Part shown: positions 8,958-20,318 of the stretch, in pieces | Numbering within the stretch: the first letter of the stretch is position 1 | Layout: the number at the start of each line of letters is the position of its first letter | Source of the DNA: Aralia elata | Lineage: Eukaryota > Streptophyta > Magnoliopsida > Apiales > Araliaceae | Direction: 5' to 3' | Assembly: GCA_034770075.1 (NCBI GenBank) | Contig: CM068377.1 | Location: 70,038,358-70,102,357, forward strand | DNA: 64,000 bases | Notes under the pieces: generated by a model | What the model saw: the letters and a program-made list of their open reading frames with translations, nothing else | Told to the model about the DNA's origin: nothing | Database searches by the model: none | Translations under genes and position numbers: made by a program

Positions 8958-9935
8958 ATGCCGCCGAGACGCCAACCACGTCAACAAGCTCAGGAGAGCT
9001 CTACCAATAACAACGACGCCAATGCTAACCTCGTTCAGCAGTTGGTAGACCTTTTAGTTGGAGCACTTGCGAATCAGCCACAAGCTCCACCTGTGACGTC
9101 ATTTAAGGATTTCAAAGCGGTAGGACCACCAGAATTTAAGGGTTCCCTGAACCCGATCGAAGCCCAAACTTGGGTGATGGAAATGGAGAAAGTATTCGAC
9201 GTTGCTAGGGTTGGTGAAGACCAAAAGACTGCCTTCGCAACATTTATGCTTAAGTCAGAAGCTAGTTACTGGTGGCAAGCGAATAAAGTTCGAGGAGGTC
9301 AGGGTGTGATTGCGTGGGAGAGGTTTAAGGAAATGTTTTTCGAGATGTACTTTCCAACGAGCTCGCGTAACCAGATGGAGATTCAATTTCTAGAGCTGAA
9401 ACAGGGTACCATGACTGTACCAGAGTACGCGGCGAAGTTCAATGAGTTGGCTAGGTTCGCAACTTACTAAGTAAACACTGATGAGAGGAAGGCGAGGAGG
9501 TTTGAACAGGGGTTGAAGCCGTGGTTGTATAGCAAAGTGTCAATGTTCCAATTGAACACTTTTACTAGAGTGTTGGAAAAGGCGATCATCGCTGAAGGTG
9601 GGAGTGATGCCCTAACCAAGTATAACCAAGAACAGAAGAATAAGAAGGGTGAAAATGAGAATAATAAGGCAAGTGGTAGTAGCAGTGGTGGTCACAACCA
9701 GAAGAGGAAGTGGAATGATAATGGATCTGCTGGAAGTCAACAGGGAGGTCAGAAGAAGAAGATAGAAGCGTGTGTTACATGTGGGAAGAATCACATAGGG
9801 ATTTGCCTGAAGGGGAAGAGGGTGTGCTACAATTACTACTAGGAGGGCCACATAGCTCCGAATTATCCGAATCCGAAGAAGGGCGCTTGTTTCACATGTG
9901 GATCGAAGGATCATTTGGCTAGGGATTGCCCCAAG
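8958..9935 (+). pseudogene. Element A gag
   Basis: The structural protein forms the virus-like particle and binds element RNA. The start MPPRRQPRQQ follows an A-rich context. A retrotransposon gag core runs from about codon 50 (EFKGSLNPIEAQTWVMEMEK) through YYWWQ-like and EMYFP motifs. It is followed by a lysine- and glycine-rich linker, a CVTCG segment, a damaged CCHC knuckle (CYNYY then a stop) and an intact knuckle CFTCGSKDHLARDC. In-frame stops are TAA at codon 171 and TAG at 9840-9842. Gag and pol share one frame, so a single polyprotein is expected. F carries the same TAG at the same codon. Confidence 0.88.
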
Positions 9936-12900
9936 AAAGCAGCAGGAGGAGTAGGAACAGGAGGCAACAAGGGAAACAGTGGTGGTAATACATTAACTAT
10001 AACCGGATCAACACCAACAAACCAACCTACTGCTAGGAGTTTCAACATGACCGTGCAAGATGCCGTGCAGTCTCGCGATGTGGTGTCAAGTATCATTCCG
10101 ATCAATAATATAGATGCTTATGTATTGTTTGATTCGGGTGCTACTTGTTCATTTATATCCGATGACTTTGCTAAGAACTTAGATTTGCCTAAGGAGGAAT
10201 TAGATTACCCTTTGAACATAGAAATTGCGAATAGGGAAATAATTCCTGTTAGGTATGTACACAAGAACTGTAGAGTGAACATTAAGGGAAACGTGATGAC
10301 AGTAGATTTGATCCCAATCAAACTTGGGGAATTTGACGTTATTCTGGGTATGGATTGGTTATTCAATTATGGAGTGATAATTGATTGCCAAAAGAAACGT
10401 ATTAACCTTATGACTCCGTCAAAGGTAGTATTTTACGGCAGCAAATTGCCTAGACAAGCGAGTTGTCTGACGATGATGCAGGCCAAGAAGTTGTTAAGAC
10501 AAGGCTGTGTGGGGTACTTAGCCTACATAGTTGATACTAGAAAAGAGAGTCCGAAATTTGAAGAGATACCTGTTGTAAGGGACTTTGTAGACGTCTTTCC
10601 CGATGATTTGCCAGGACTTCCGCCAGACATGGAAGTTGAGTTTGTAATCGATTTGGTGCCAGGAACTGCCCCAACATCGAAAGCTCCATACCGTATGGCC
10701 CCAGTAAAGATGAAAGAATTAATGGTACAGTTACAAGAACTTTTAGATAAGAAATATATTCAGCCGAGCGTATCACCGTGGGGAGCGTCGGTATTGTTTG
10801 TTAAAAAGAAAGACGGATCGATGCGACTTTGCATTGATTACAGAGAGTTGAACAAGGTCCCAATCAAGAATAAATACCCGTTGCCAAGAATCGACGACTT
10901 GTTCGATCAGTTGAAAGGAGCTAGATATTTCTCGAAGATAGATTTGAGGAGTGGTATCATCAGTTGAAAGTGAGGAAGGAAGATGTACCGAAGACAGCGT
11001 TCAGAACTCGTTATGGTCATTACGAGTTTCTGGTGATGTCATTTGGTCTAACAAATGCTCCTACGGCATTTATGGACCTAATGAACAGGGTGTTTAAGCC
11101 ATTTTTGGAAAGTTCGTAGTAGTATTCATTGACGATATTCTAATTTATTCCAAAACCAAGGAAGAGCATGCAGAACATTTGAAGTTGACATTGGAAACGT
11201 TAAGAAGAGAGAAGTTGTACGCTAAATTTTTAAAGTGCGAATTCTGGATAGAGCGAGTGCAATTTCTTGGATATGTGATTGATCAGGATGGGATTTCGGT
11301 GGATCCGTCAAAGGTTGAAGCAGTGCTTAACTGGGATCAGCCGAAAACGCCATCGAAAGTAAGGAGTTTCCTAGGATTGGCGGGTTACTACAGGAGATTC
11401 ATTCAGGATTTTTCCAAAATCGTGACTCCGTTAACAAATTTGACTAGAAAGATGGTGAAGTTTGTTTGGACGGAGAAGTGTGAGAAAAGTTTTCAAGAAT
11501 TAAAGAAGAGGTTGAGTACGACGCCTGTGTTGTCCCTACCGGATAGCACAGGAAATTTTGTGGTGTACAGTGATGCGCCGCATAAAGGACTAGGCTGTGT
11601 GCTTATGCAGAATGGTAAGGTCATTGCGTATGCATCACGACAATTAAAGGACTATGAGAAGGGGTATCCTACCCATGATTTGGAGTTGGCCGCGGTGGTG
11701 TTTGCTTTGAAGATATGGAGGAACTATCTTTACGGGGAGAAGTGTGAAATATATATACAAACCACAAAAGTCTGAAATATATTTTTACACAGAAGGATCT
11801 GAACATACGTCAGAGGAGATGGTTAGAATTGATAAAGGATTACGACTGCGAAATTTTATACCATCCGGGTAAAGCGAACGTGGTGGCCGACGCCTTAAGC
11901 AGAAAGGGACGGGAGAAATTGGTCATGATTACCGTTCAAGAGGAACTAATTACAGCAATGGCGAAACTGGAGTTGGAGGTGCAATTTCCAGAAGAGTGTG
12001 ACGAAAAATTATTTCAGTTTGAGAATCGGTTCAACTTTGGTGGATAAGGTTAAAGAAACACAAATTCAAGATGAAGAATGTGAGAAAATCAGGAAAAGAA
12101 TATCTGGAGCTGATGAAGTGAAATTCAAAGTGGATAACGAGGGAGTATTAAGATTCGAGGGAAAAATTTGGGTTCCGCCAGTACAAGAGGTTAAGGAGGA
12201 AATTTTGAGCGAGTCTCATAATTCGAGATATTTGATTCATCCGGGTAATACGAAGATGTACCAAGATCTCCGACAGCATTTTTGGTGGCCGAATATGAAG
12301 AGAGACGTCGCCGATTGTGTAGCCAAGTGTTTGACATGTCAGAAAGTTAAAGCCGAACATCAGAGACCAAGTGGGCTATTACAACCTTTAGAAATCCCAG
12401 AATGGAAATGGGAGCACATCACCATGGATTTCGTAGTAGGTCTTCCGATGACTCAGAAAGGTTTCGATGCAGTATGGGTTATCGCGGATCGACTGACGAA
12501 ATCAGCACATTTTCTACCGATCAAGATCAGATTCAACCTAGATCAGTTGGCGAACTTGTATGTCAAGGAGATTGTTTCGAGGCACGGTGTTCCAATATCT
12601 ATTGTCTCAGATAGGGATCCGCGCTTCACATCGAACTTTTGGAAACGACTATAGGAATGCTTGGGAACGCAGTTACGAATGAGTACGGCATATCATCCAC
12701 AGACCGACGGACAGAGCGAAAGAACGATTCAGACATTGGAAGATATGTTACGAGCTTGCATTATGGACTTCAAAGGAAATTGGGATGGTCATCTACCATT
12801 GGTGGAATTTGCTTACAATAATAGTTACCACGCAAGTATTGGCATGCCGTCTTACGAAGCGTTGTACGGCAGAAAGTGCAGAACTCCATTATGCTGGGAT

Positions 12901-13465
12901 GAAGTTGGCGAACGTCAATTGCTCGGACCAGAACTGGTACAACAGACCGCAGAAATCGTTAAAGTGATCAGGGCAAGATTAATAGCAGCTCAGGATAGAC
13001 AAAAGAAGTACGCTGATCAACATCGTAAGAATCGAGAGTTTGACTCTGGTAGCTATGTTTTCTTGAAAGTATCTCCCTGGAAGTGGAAGATTCGTTTTGG
13101 TAAGAAGGGAAAACTGAGCCCGAGGTTCATTGGACCCTTTGAAGTGTTAAGAAGAGTTGGTGAGGTCGCATATGAGGTAGCTTTCACCTCCAGCGCTGGA
13201 ACACATCCACAATGTTTTTCATGTCTCGGTGTTACGACCATACAAGCCCGACTACAAGCATGTCATAGAGTATGAAGCCCTGCAAGTTGAGAAAGATTTG
13301 TCTTACGAAGAAGAGCCTGTTCAGATAGTTGACAGGAAAGAGCAAGTGCTAAGAAATAAAATTATACCTTCTGTTAAGGTGATCTAGAGGAACCACAACG
13401 CTGAAGAAGCTACGTGGAAACTCGAAGATCAAATCATGAGAAATTATCCTCAGTTATTTGCTTAA
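9936..13465 (+). pseudogene. Element A pol (PR-RT-RNaseH-IN-chromodomain)
   Basis: The protease active site DSGAT is at 10131. RT runs from about 10700, with the catalytic FIDD at 11125-11136. RNase H (SDAPHKGLGCVLMQ) starts near 11565. Integrase has its HHCC zinc region around 12205-12350, catalytic D at 12427, D at 12610 and E at 12718, then the GPF motif and a chromodomain-type tail ending in a stop after QLFA. Defects are frameshifts near 10946, 11100, 11755, 12030 and 13178 and stops near 12652 and 13385. The catalytic residues remain visible, so damage is recent point decay. Confidence 0.9.
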
Positions 13466-13477
13466 TCTATGTGTAGC

Positions 13478-13576
13478 GATTCTGGGGACAGAATCTTTGT
13501 AAGGGGGGAAGAATGTAACGGAACGAGTTAATTGAGTCGTGATTCTGGAGACTGAATCCTTTTAAGGGGGGAAAGA
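13478..13576 (+). promoter_or_regulatory. Duplicated polypurine tract, element A
   Basis: Two imperfect copies of one block each contain GATTCTGG, GACNGAATC, TAAGGGGGGAA and an LTR-start look-alike. The first tract (13499-13512) is followed by TGTAACGGAACGAG; the second (13563-13575) is followed by the real LTR start TGTGACGAACGAG. F shows the same arrangement at 38953-39063. Confidence 0.75.
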
Positions 13577-16331
13577 TGTGACGAACGAGAATTTTTGTAA
13601 CTTATTTTAAATATTTATTGATTGAATAAATATTTTTCGACGATTTGATTGTTGAATTAATTGATTAATCGATGAATTTGTGGTAGATTAATTTAATTAT
13701 ATGTGTTACATTAATTAAATTAATGTAGAGAATTTTTATATTTAAAGTATGTGTTTAATTGAATTTATTTGATTAAATACATTATTTAAATGAGTATAAT
13801 GTTATTTCTAATTAATTTAATTATTAATTAGAGATTTAGTAAATTGTCATTATTAATAAATGAGAATTTTATTTATATGACTATGTGATTTAATGTAGAA
13901 TTATTCTATTTTATCTATTGATTTTAGTAAGATTATTTAGTTAATTAAAGTGTGACATTATACTATATAATAAGCTATTTATTAAAATAAACCAAAAGAA
14001 GAGTTTATAAGGACTTACCAAATGAAGCCTTAGAGGGGGTTGGAGTCAGTTAACCCATGATGGGATTAACTGACACCCACTCATCAGACTAAATTCAATT
14101 CACGTATTCTTTTATTATTATTCCCTAAGTCTAATCAGAGAAATACAAAGAGAAAAGGAGAAAAATTTGTGACGAATTAGAAAATTGAGAAGGATCCCAT
14201 TCAATTCTTGCATAGTTTAAGCATCTAATTGAAGGTAATTCTTGTAATTTAAGTTTTAATTTATATTTTTGAAGTTCTTCCATGAATGTCTGTTTTGAGC
14301 TCTCTGTATTCTCTGTAAACTAAATTTTTGTAGCTAAATTTTATAAATTAATGATTAGATGTTTGAAAGCATGCATAAATGTGTTTTATATGATTTAAAT
14401 ATGATTTAGAGTAATTTAATCCGTGAAATTTCGTTTATATGAGAATTCAGAAAGTTACAGAGTAGTACAGTGTACGAACATGGTTTGAATGTATGAAATT
14501 AATACTTGTTTTGCATGTTAATTGGTTAAATTGATAACTTATTTTGTTTATGCATATATAAATGAAGAAAACAAGATTTAAACGGTCCAATTTGGTTGTA
14601 TAACGAGCCTGTTATGTGTGATTTTATGGAAATTGTAGAAACTTTGATAAACTGATAATAAACCTCAAATTTGATTCTTAGATTCATGATTTATGTGATT
14701 TAAGTTGTTAGAATTATGCTAGAAGGCTTGGGTAACAATTATTTATGAATTATAGTGTCTGGGTATGTTTAATTTGACGAGTAGAATAACAAGATTGGAA
14801 ATTTTGGCCTGTTTCTGCGTTCTTCGCGAACTGCAAAAACTGGAATTCGTGATTCTCGCCCCGTCGAGAATTTTGTGAACGAAATTCTCGCCCCGGCGGG
14901 AGCTCGCCCTTGCGAGAATTTTGTGAAGAAATTCCTCGCCCCAGCGAGAATTTTGTGAAGGGATTCCTCGCCCCGGCGAAGAAAAAAAGAGAGTAAAAAG
15001 ACGAGAGTAAAAATTTTCTTCTTTCTTTGAGATCATGTTATGATATCGTAGACATACCTAAAACTTTGCCTAATGTATAAAATAAATATTGAAATACTGT
15101 AATGGGTGGTAAGCATAAATCCATTGATTGTTCGATGTCAACTGAGCTATTAAAATAGAAATTTTGGATGAGAATGAATCCTAACGTGTTTATAATATTG
15201 TAACTAATTATTGTTACTGTTTTATAAACGGAATGTATAGGTTGATTAGAGAACGTGAGTCTTAAATTTATAGTCTACGCACGAGGCAAGTATCTTATCC
15301 TTACTTTTACATTTACGCAAGTTTTCTACCTTGATTTCAATCACACAAGTTCTTGAACTTAATTCTCTTACCATATATGTTTCATGATGCTACTATTTAC
15401 TCGAGCAAATTATTATTTCTATTCCATTCAATTTCATGGATTCAATGAGACGTTTTAAATCCCTCTTTGTAATGCTTCAGTTATATAGAACGTATTCAAT
15501 CGTACCTTTTGTGAGATTTAGTTTTGATTCTCGAATTATAGCTTTTGAACCTTGATTGACTAGCGAACCCTTATTGATTCGACTAGTCCATAGTTGATGA
15601 GCGTTCTAAATTCTAGAAATGTTATTGAAGTAAATCCAAACCAAACTTCCTTTGGTGCGGACTCCGATGTTAAACTGAGATGAACAACCCTTATACAGGG
15701 GATTTTATTTACGCAATAGCATTAAGATGTTGTACACATACATGGTACAAAGGGCTGATCCCCCTAAGTACGAGAAGCAAGGTCCATATAGTCTTACGAC
15801 TGTTAAAGGTTTAAAGTAGAAATACTTGATAACCTAGGACATAGTTCGTGGCCTTAAGACCCTCAGACGTTCTTTTGAATCTTGTCTTACATTCTTGACT
15901 CAAAAGCTAAATCTTTGATTATTCAATATTCATTAATTATTTCGCATGTTATTATTACTGTTGTTGTTATACTTGCTGGGCAATCATTACTCACCCTTGC
16001 ATAATAACATTGCAGCTAAGGTTGAAAGAACTGATGAGCCATCTACTAGTAAGGGCAAAGGAAAAGTAAACAAGTGATGAAGACTTGTTGTACTTATTTT
16101 AATGATGTTATGTAATAGACTTAATTTATGTTTCCGCACTGATGTTATGTTAAGGTTAGATGACCTGGGATTTATTTATGAATGATGTTGTAACCCTTAA
16201 TGGGAGATTTCTATTTTTTATTAATAGTATTTCCATTATGAATGAATGGGTAGTTAGATGTGATGTGATGTATATGGATAGTGAACACCAAATCCTGAGG
16301 AAACGGAGTACTCAGATTTGGGGGTGTCACA
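13577..16331 (+). mobile_element. Element A 3' LTR
   Basis: The LTR is 2,755 bp and closely matches the 5' LTR along its whole length, with scattered substitutions and one fewer hairpin unit in the GC cassette. The TATA-like site is at 13964 and the dyad at 14045. It ends GTCACA followed by the TSD. Confidence 0.92.
14853..14979 (+). repeat. GC-rich inverted-repeat cassette, A 3' LTR
   Basis: Four CTCGCC-type units are present, against five in the 5' LTR, with 127 bp against 174 bp. Some cores differ from the 5' copy (for example CCCCGTCGAG). Array length and core sequence have changed since insertion, while flanks stayed nearly identical. Confidence 0.82.
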
Positions 16332-18011
16332 TCCCCGAACTGTATCTTCCCCTTCCAGGGAGACACCTTCAAGAATACGTAGCTACCGACGTCGAAGTCT
16401 CTTTTCTGGCGATGCTGATCTGCATATTTCTTCTGTCGGTCCTGGGCTGCAACCAGTCTTGCCCTTATCACTTTGACAATCTCTGCAGTCTGTTGCACCA
16501 ATTCTGGTCCTAACAGTCGATGTTCTCCTACCTCATCCCAACACAGTGGCGTTTTGCATTTTCTCCCATATAACGCTTCATAAGGCGGCATGCCTATACT
16601 CGCGGGATAGCTATTATTGTAAGCAAATTCTACTAAAGGTAGGTGGTCGTCCCAATTCCTTCTAAAGTCCATCACACATGCCCGTAGCATATCCTCTAAA
16701 ATCTGTATTGTTCGCTCGCTCTTCCCGTCTATTTGAGGATGATACACAGTGCTCAACCTCAGCTGCGTTCCCAATTGCTCTTGCAAACTCTTCCAAAATT
16801 TCGATGTGAAACGCGGATCTCGATCTGACACAATCAAAACTGGCACTCCATGTCTTGAAACGATTTCCTTAACATAAAGTTTAACTAATTGGTCTAATTT
16901 AAACCTAATTCTGATTGGCAAGAAATGTGCTGACTTCGTCAGACGATCCACTATGACCCATATAGCGTCGTATCCCTTCTACGTTGTGGGAAGTCCTACC
17001 ACGAAATCCATCGTGATATGCTCCCATTTCTAACTTTGGAATCTCTAAGGGTTGAAGCAACCCACTTGGTCTCTGATGCTCTGCCTTGACTCTCTGACAA
17101 GTCAAGCACCTACTAACACATTCCGTGACTTCTATCTTCATGTTCGGCCACCCAAAATGTAGTCAGAGGTCTTAATACATCTTCGTGCTCCCCGGATGAA
17201 TCGAGTACCTCGAACTATGGGCCTCTTGCAAAATCTCCTCCCGCAACTCGGGTACTGGCAGTACCCAAATTCTTCCCTTAAATCTCATCACTCCCTCATT
17301 ATCGAGTTTATACTTAATTTCCTCCCCTTTGGAAATCCTCCGCCTTATTCCCTCGCACTCCTCATCGCTGAGTTGTGCTTCTTTTACTCTGTCTAATAAG
17401 ATTGGGTAAGTCTCTATCGTGAACAACTTCTCCCTTGATTCTGTCGGGAACATCACTTCTATCTTCAGTTTAGCCATCTCTGTTATTAGTTCATCTTGAG
17501 CCGTTAACATTGATAACTTCCCTCGACATTTCCTATTTAAGGCGTCGGCTACTACATTCTCCTTCCCCAAGTGATATAGAATCTCACAATCATAATCTTT
17601 GATCAATTCTAACCACCTCCTCTGCCTCATATTTAACTCCTTCTATGTGAAGATATACTTCAGACTTTTGTGGTTCGTGTATATCTCACATTTCTCGCCA
17701 TATAAGTAATGCCTGCAAATCTTCAGGGCAAACACAACTGCTGCTAATTCGAGATCATGAGTAGGGTATCCCCTCTCATAATCTTTCATCTGTCGTGACG
17801 TATACGCAATGACTTTACCGTGCTGCATAAGCACGCATCCAAGTCCCTTGTGTGATGCGTCATTATAAACTACAAAATCACTTGTATCATCTAGTAAGGA
17901 TAATACTGGCGCCTCACTCAATCTTTACTTGAGCTTTCGAAAGCTCTCTTTGCACTTTTCCGACCATATATACTTTACCGCCTTCCTCGTTAATTGGGTT
18001 AATGGGGTTTC
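16332..18011 (-). pseudogene. Element B integrase and RNase H
   Basis: Read leftward from the solo LTR, this contains RNase H (VVYNDASHKGLGCVLMQ, 17643-17921), the connection region (17172-17630, RQRRWLELIKDYDCEILYH), and integrase zinc and core motifs. The latter include CLTCQRVKAEHQRPSG (17050-17110), DRLTKSAHFLPI, VSDRDPRFTSKFW and SERTIQ (about 16700-16950). It stops at the A insertion right after the WKGKIQFG-like sequence. A frameshift lies between the zinc region and the core near 16950, and a stop near 17643. The first five bases are the TSD copy of A. Confidence 0.87.
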
Positions 18012-18212
18012 TGTAACAACCCGAATTTTTGAGAATAAGTATAATAAGAATTTAATATAGAATAATTCTTATTATGATTCGAGTTTGAATATATATGTGT
18101 TATATATATTTATGTGATTTATGTGACAAATTGAATGTGTGTATATATATATATATATATGAGATATATACATAGATTCATAATGAATGAGTTAATAGTT
18201 AATTATTGTAAC

Positions 18213-18654
18213 GATCGCGAGTCGTGGGTAGCTTGGTAATTCGAGCTTATGGATGTTATTGAATAAAATAGACTTTTATTAATAATATTGTGTGTTAAGC
18301 GTTTAAAGGTTATATTATAACCTAGATTATGTGTAGACAATGATTAGTAAGTATGAAAGTTTTCGTATAAGCTAATTTGGTGGTTTTAAGAAATATCGCT
18401 AGAGTACTATTTATTGGATTAAATAAATAGTTGAAGGATAATATTATAGAACGAGTTATTTGTTGTAAAGACGCTAACCCGAAATATGGGCGAGATATAT
18501 GTGCGATGATGTATAGGATTATGGGGAGTTAATCGTGAGGAGCAGCGATCGCGAATCGTGAATACCCTTGTAATTTGAGTTTATTAATATTATTAAATAT
18601 ATTAAAATATTAATTTTATGTGACGTGTTTAAAGGTTATTTTATAACCTGGATG
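18213..18654 (+). repeat. Tandem duplication in solo LTR 1
   Basis: 18213-18327 and 18545-18654 are diverged copies: CGATCGCGA, TCGTG, TAATT-GAG, a TTATTAATA tract, GTTTAAAGGTTAT and TATAACCT-GAT occur in the same order about 330 bp apart. It duplicates the segment that forms the start of the B LTR. Confidence 0.65.
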
Positions 18655-20128
18655 GTGTTAATGTACGAATTTTTATGCATTGTTGAACCGTAGGAGTGAA
18701 TAATTGATTTTGCGAAAAATTACAAAATCACTATTCACGGGGTACGTTTACCGAGGCACTATTCACGCCCAAATATTTTTACGTCTTTTTCGGTTTCTAT
18801 TAATTTTATTAAGACATATATGCAAAGGAATAATTTTTTGAGCGTCCGAAATTTTATTTGGGCTGATACGTGATTTTTTCCGTATCCGAAATGTATTATA
18901 TGGGTGTCCCGAATTAATGGACAAACCCCATAATAAATATTTTTACGTGCCCCAATATTTATGGGAGTACCCATTTTAATTTAAGGAAGAGTTATTGTAC
19001 AAATTTGGTACAAAAGTGGGAGTATTCGGGTATATTCTTGTGTATATGCGGTATGTATTGGGAGCATTTAACCCATGAACCAATTAGAAATGAGCCATGT
19101 ACCTCATGTAGCCAATCAGGAGTTAGTATGGGGAAGTGCTCGGCAGCATACTCCTTTTTGATAGACTCAACACATTTGTTTTCCAACTTTGAAAAACATT
19201 TCTCTTGGCAAACCCATTCCCTTCACCCGAAAGCCTTATTCTCCCGAAACCTCCCAGGTTACGCTCTCTCATTCCATTTCTCATCCATCCCATTCCTTTC
19301 TCAAGCTTCTAAGTTGCTGCAAAAGAGAGGATATCATCTAATGAGAGAAAGGGGAGTTCTAGAGAGAGAGGGTACACGGGTGGAAAAGAGGAAGAAGGAG
19401 GAAGCATAAGGGAGCCCATGCAAGGAAGGAGAAGCTCTTGTCAAGCTCCTTAGCTAATCTTCTTAACATCTAGAAGGACTTACAAGAGGTAAATCCCAAC
19501 CCCTCAAGCTCATTTCCTCCATTTTCAAATTTCTTAAGCTTTTCAAGCTTTTGTGATGGGTTTGAATTTTTGTTACGATCTTTGTTGATTTTATTGGTTG
19601 TGGTTGCTCAAGGATGCTATTAAGAGACCCTGTAAGCTATTAATAACTTTAAAGTGGAACAAAAACGAAAAATGATCCGAACCATGGCATAAAGGATGAA
19701 ACTTTGGACATTTTTGGACAATGGACATTCGGACGAATTTTAGAGGACATGTAGCTTTGATTTTGTGCTTGGTTAATTTGTTTGTTGGTATGATGCTATA
19801 CTTATATGGGTTACAAAGTTAACCCAGTTGGAATGGAGTAAAAAGAAGTTAAAACAAAGATTTGGTGATGATTTTTGTAAAAAACACCAAGAACACGAAG
19901 AACACCAAGAACACGAAAATATAACATGAGTTGATACTTTGGCCTAAGATTTGGCCATGTTAATGTTAATGGTTAGCTCTAAATTTTTGATATGTTGTAG
20001 CTCTATGTCTTAGGAGTCCATAGAGTCTGGAACGGACCAATTTGAACGTGTATAGGAGTTATGAGGATTGGAGTGAAGGAAGGTCAAAATCGCAAAGCTG
20101 GGCAAACGAGCACCATAACCTCCTGCAT

Positions 20129-20318
20129 ACAGCGCCGGGGAGCTGGTATTAGACGTAGTTACAGCTCCGGGGCGCTAGGCCTCAGGTGGTAAAAGTCAGT
20201 TTTGACGTCCTTTAGTAAAACGGGCATAACTTTCTCATACGAACTCGGATTGAGGTGATTCAAGATGATTCGGAAAGAGAACGAGTAGACCTACAACTTT
20301 CGTTCTTTGAGTTTTTCA
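20129..20318 (+). repeat. GC inverted repeats plus antisense module in solo LTR 1
   Basis: CAGCGCCGGGGAGCTG at 20130 and CAGCTCCGGGGCGCTAG at 20162 are partial inverted repeats of one another in AT-rich sequence. Immediately downstream (20216-20318) is the reverse complement of the D-LTR module, including CATAACTTTCTCATACGAAC and CTACAACTTTCGTTC. Module and GC repeats are therefore neighbours in both LTR types. Confidence 0.6.

Larger units (their letters stand above)
4865..16331 (+). mobile_element. Element A, near-complete Ty3/gypsy chromovirus
   Basis: The element is 11,467 bp with two LTRs, TG...CA termini (TGTGAC at the start, GTCACA at the end) and a perfect TSD TCCCC at 4860-4864 and 16332-16336. 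The order is LTR, initiator-Met primer site, extra ORF, gag, pol, duplicated polypurine tract, LTR. The two LTRs are very similar by eye, so insertion looks recent relative to B, yet gag-pol carries several stops and frameshifts. The copy is therefore not autonomous now. Confidence 0.93.
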
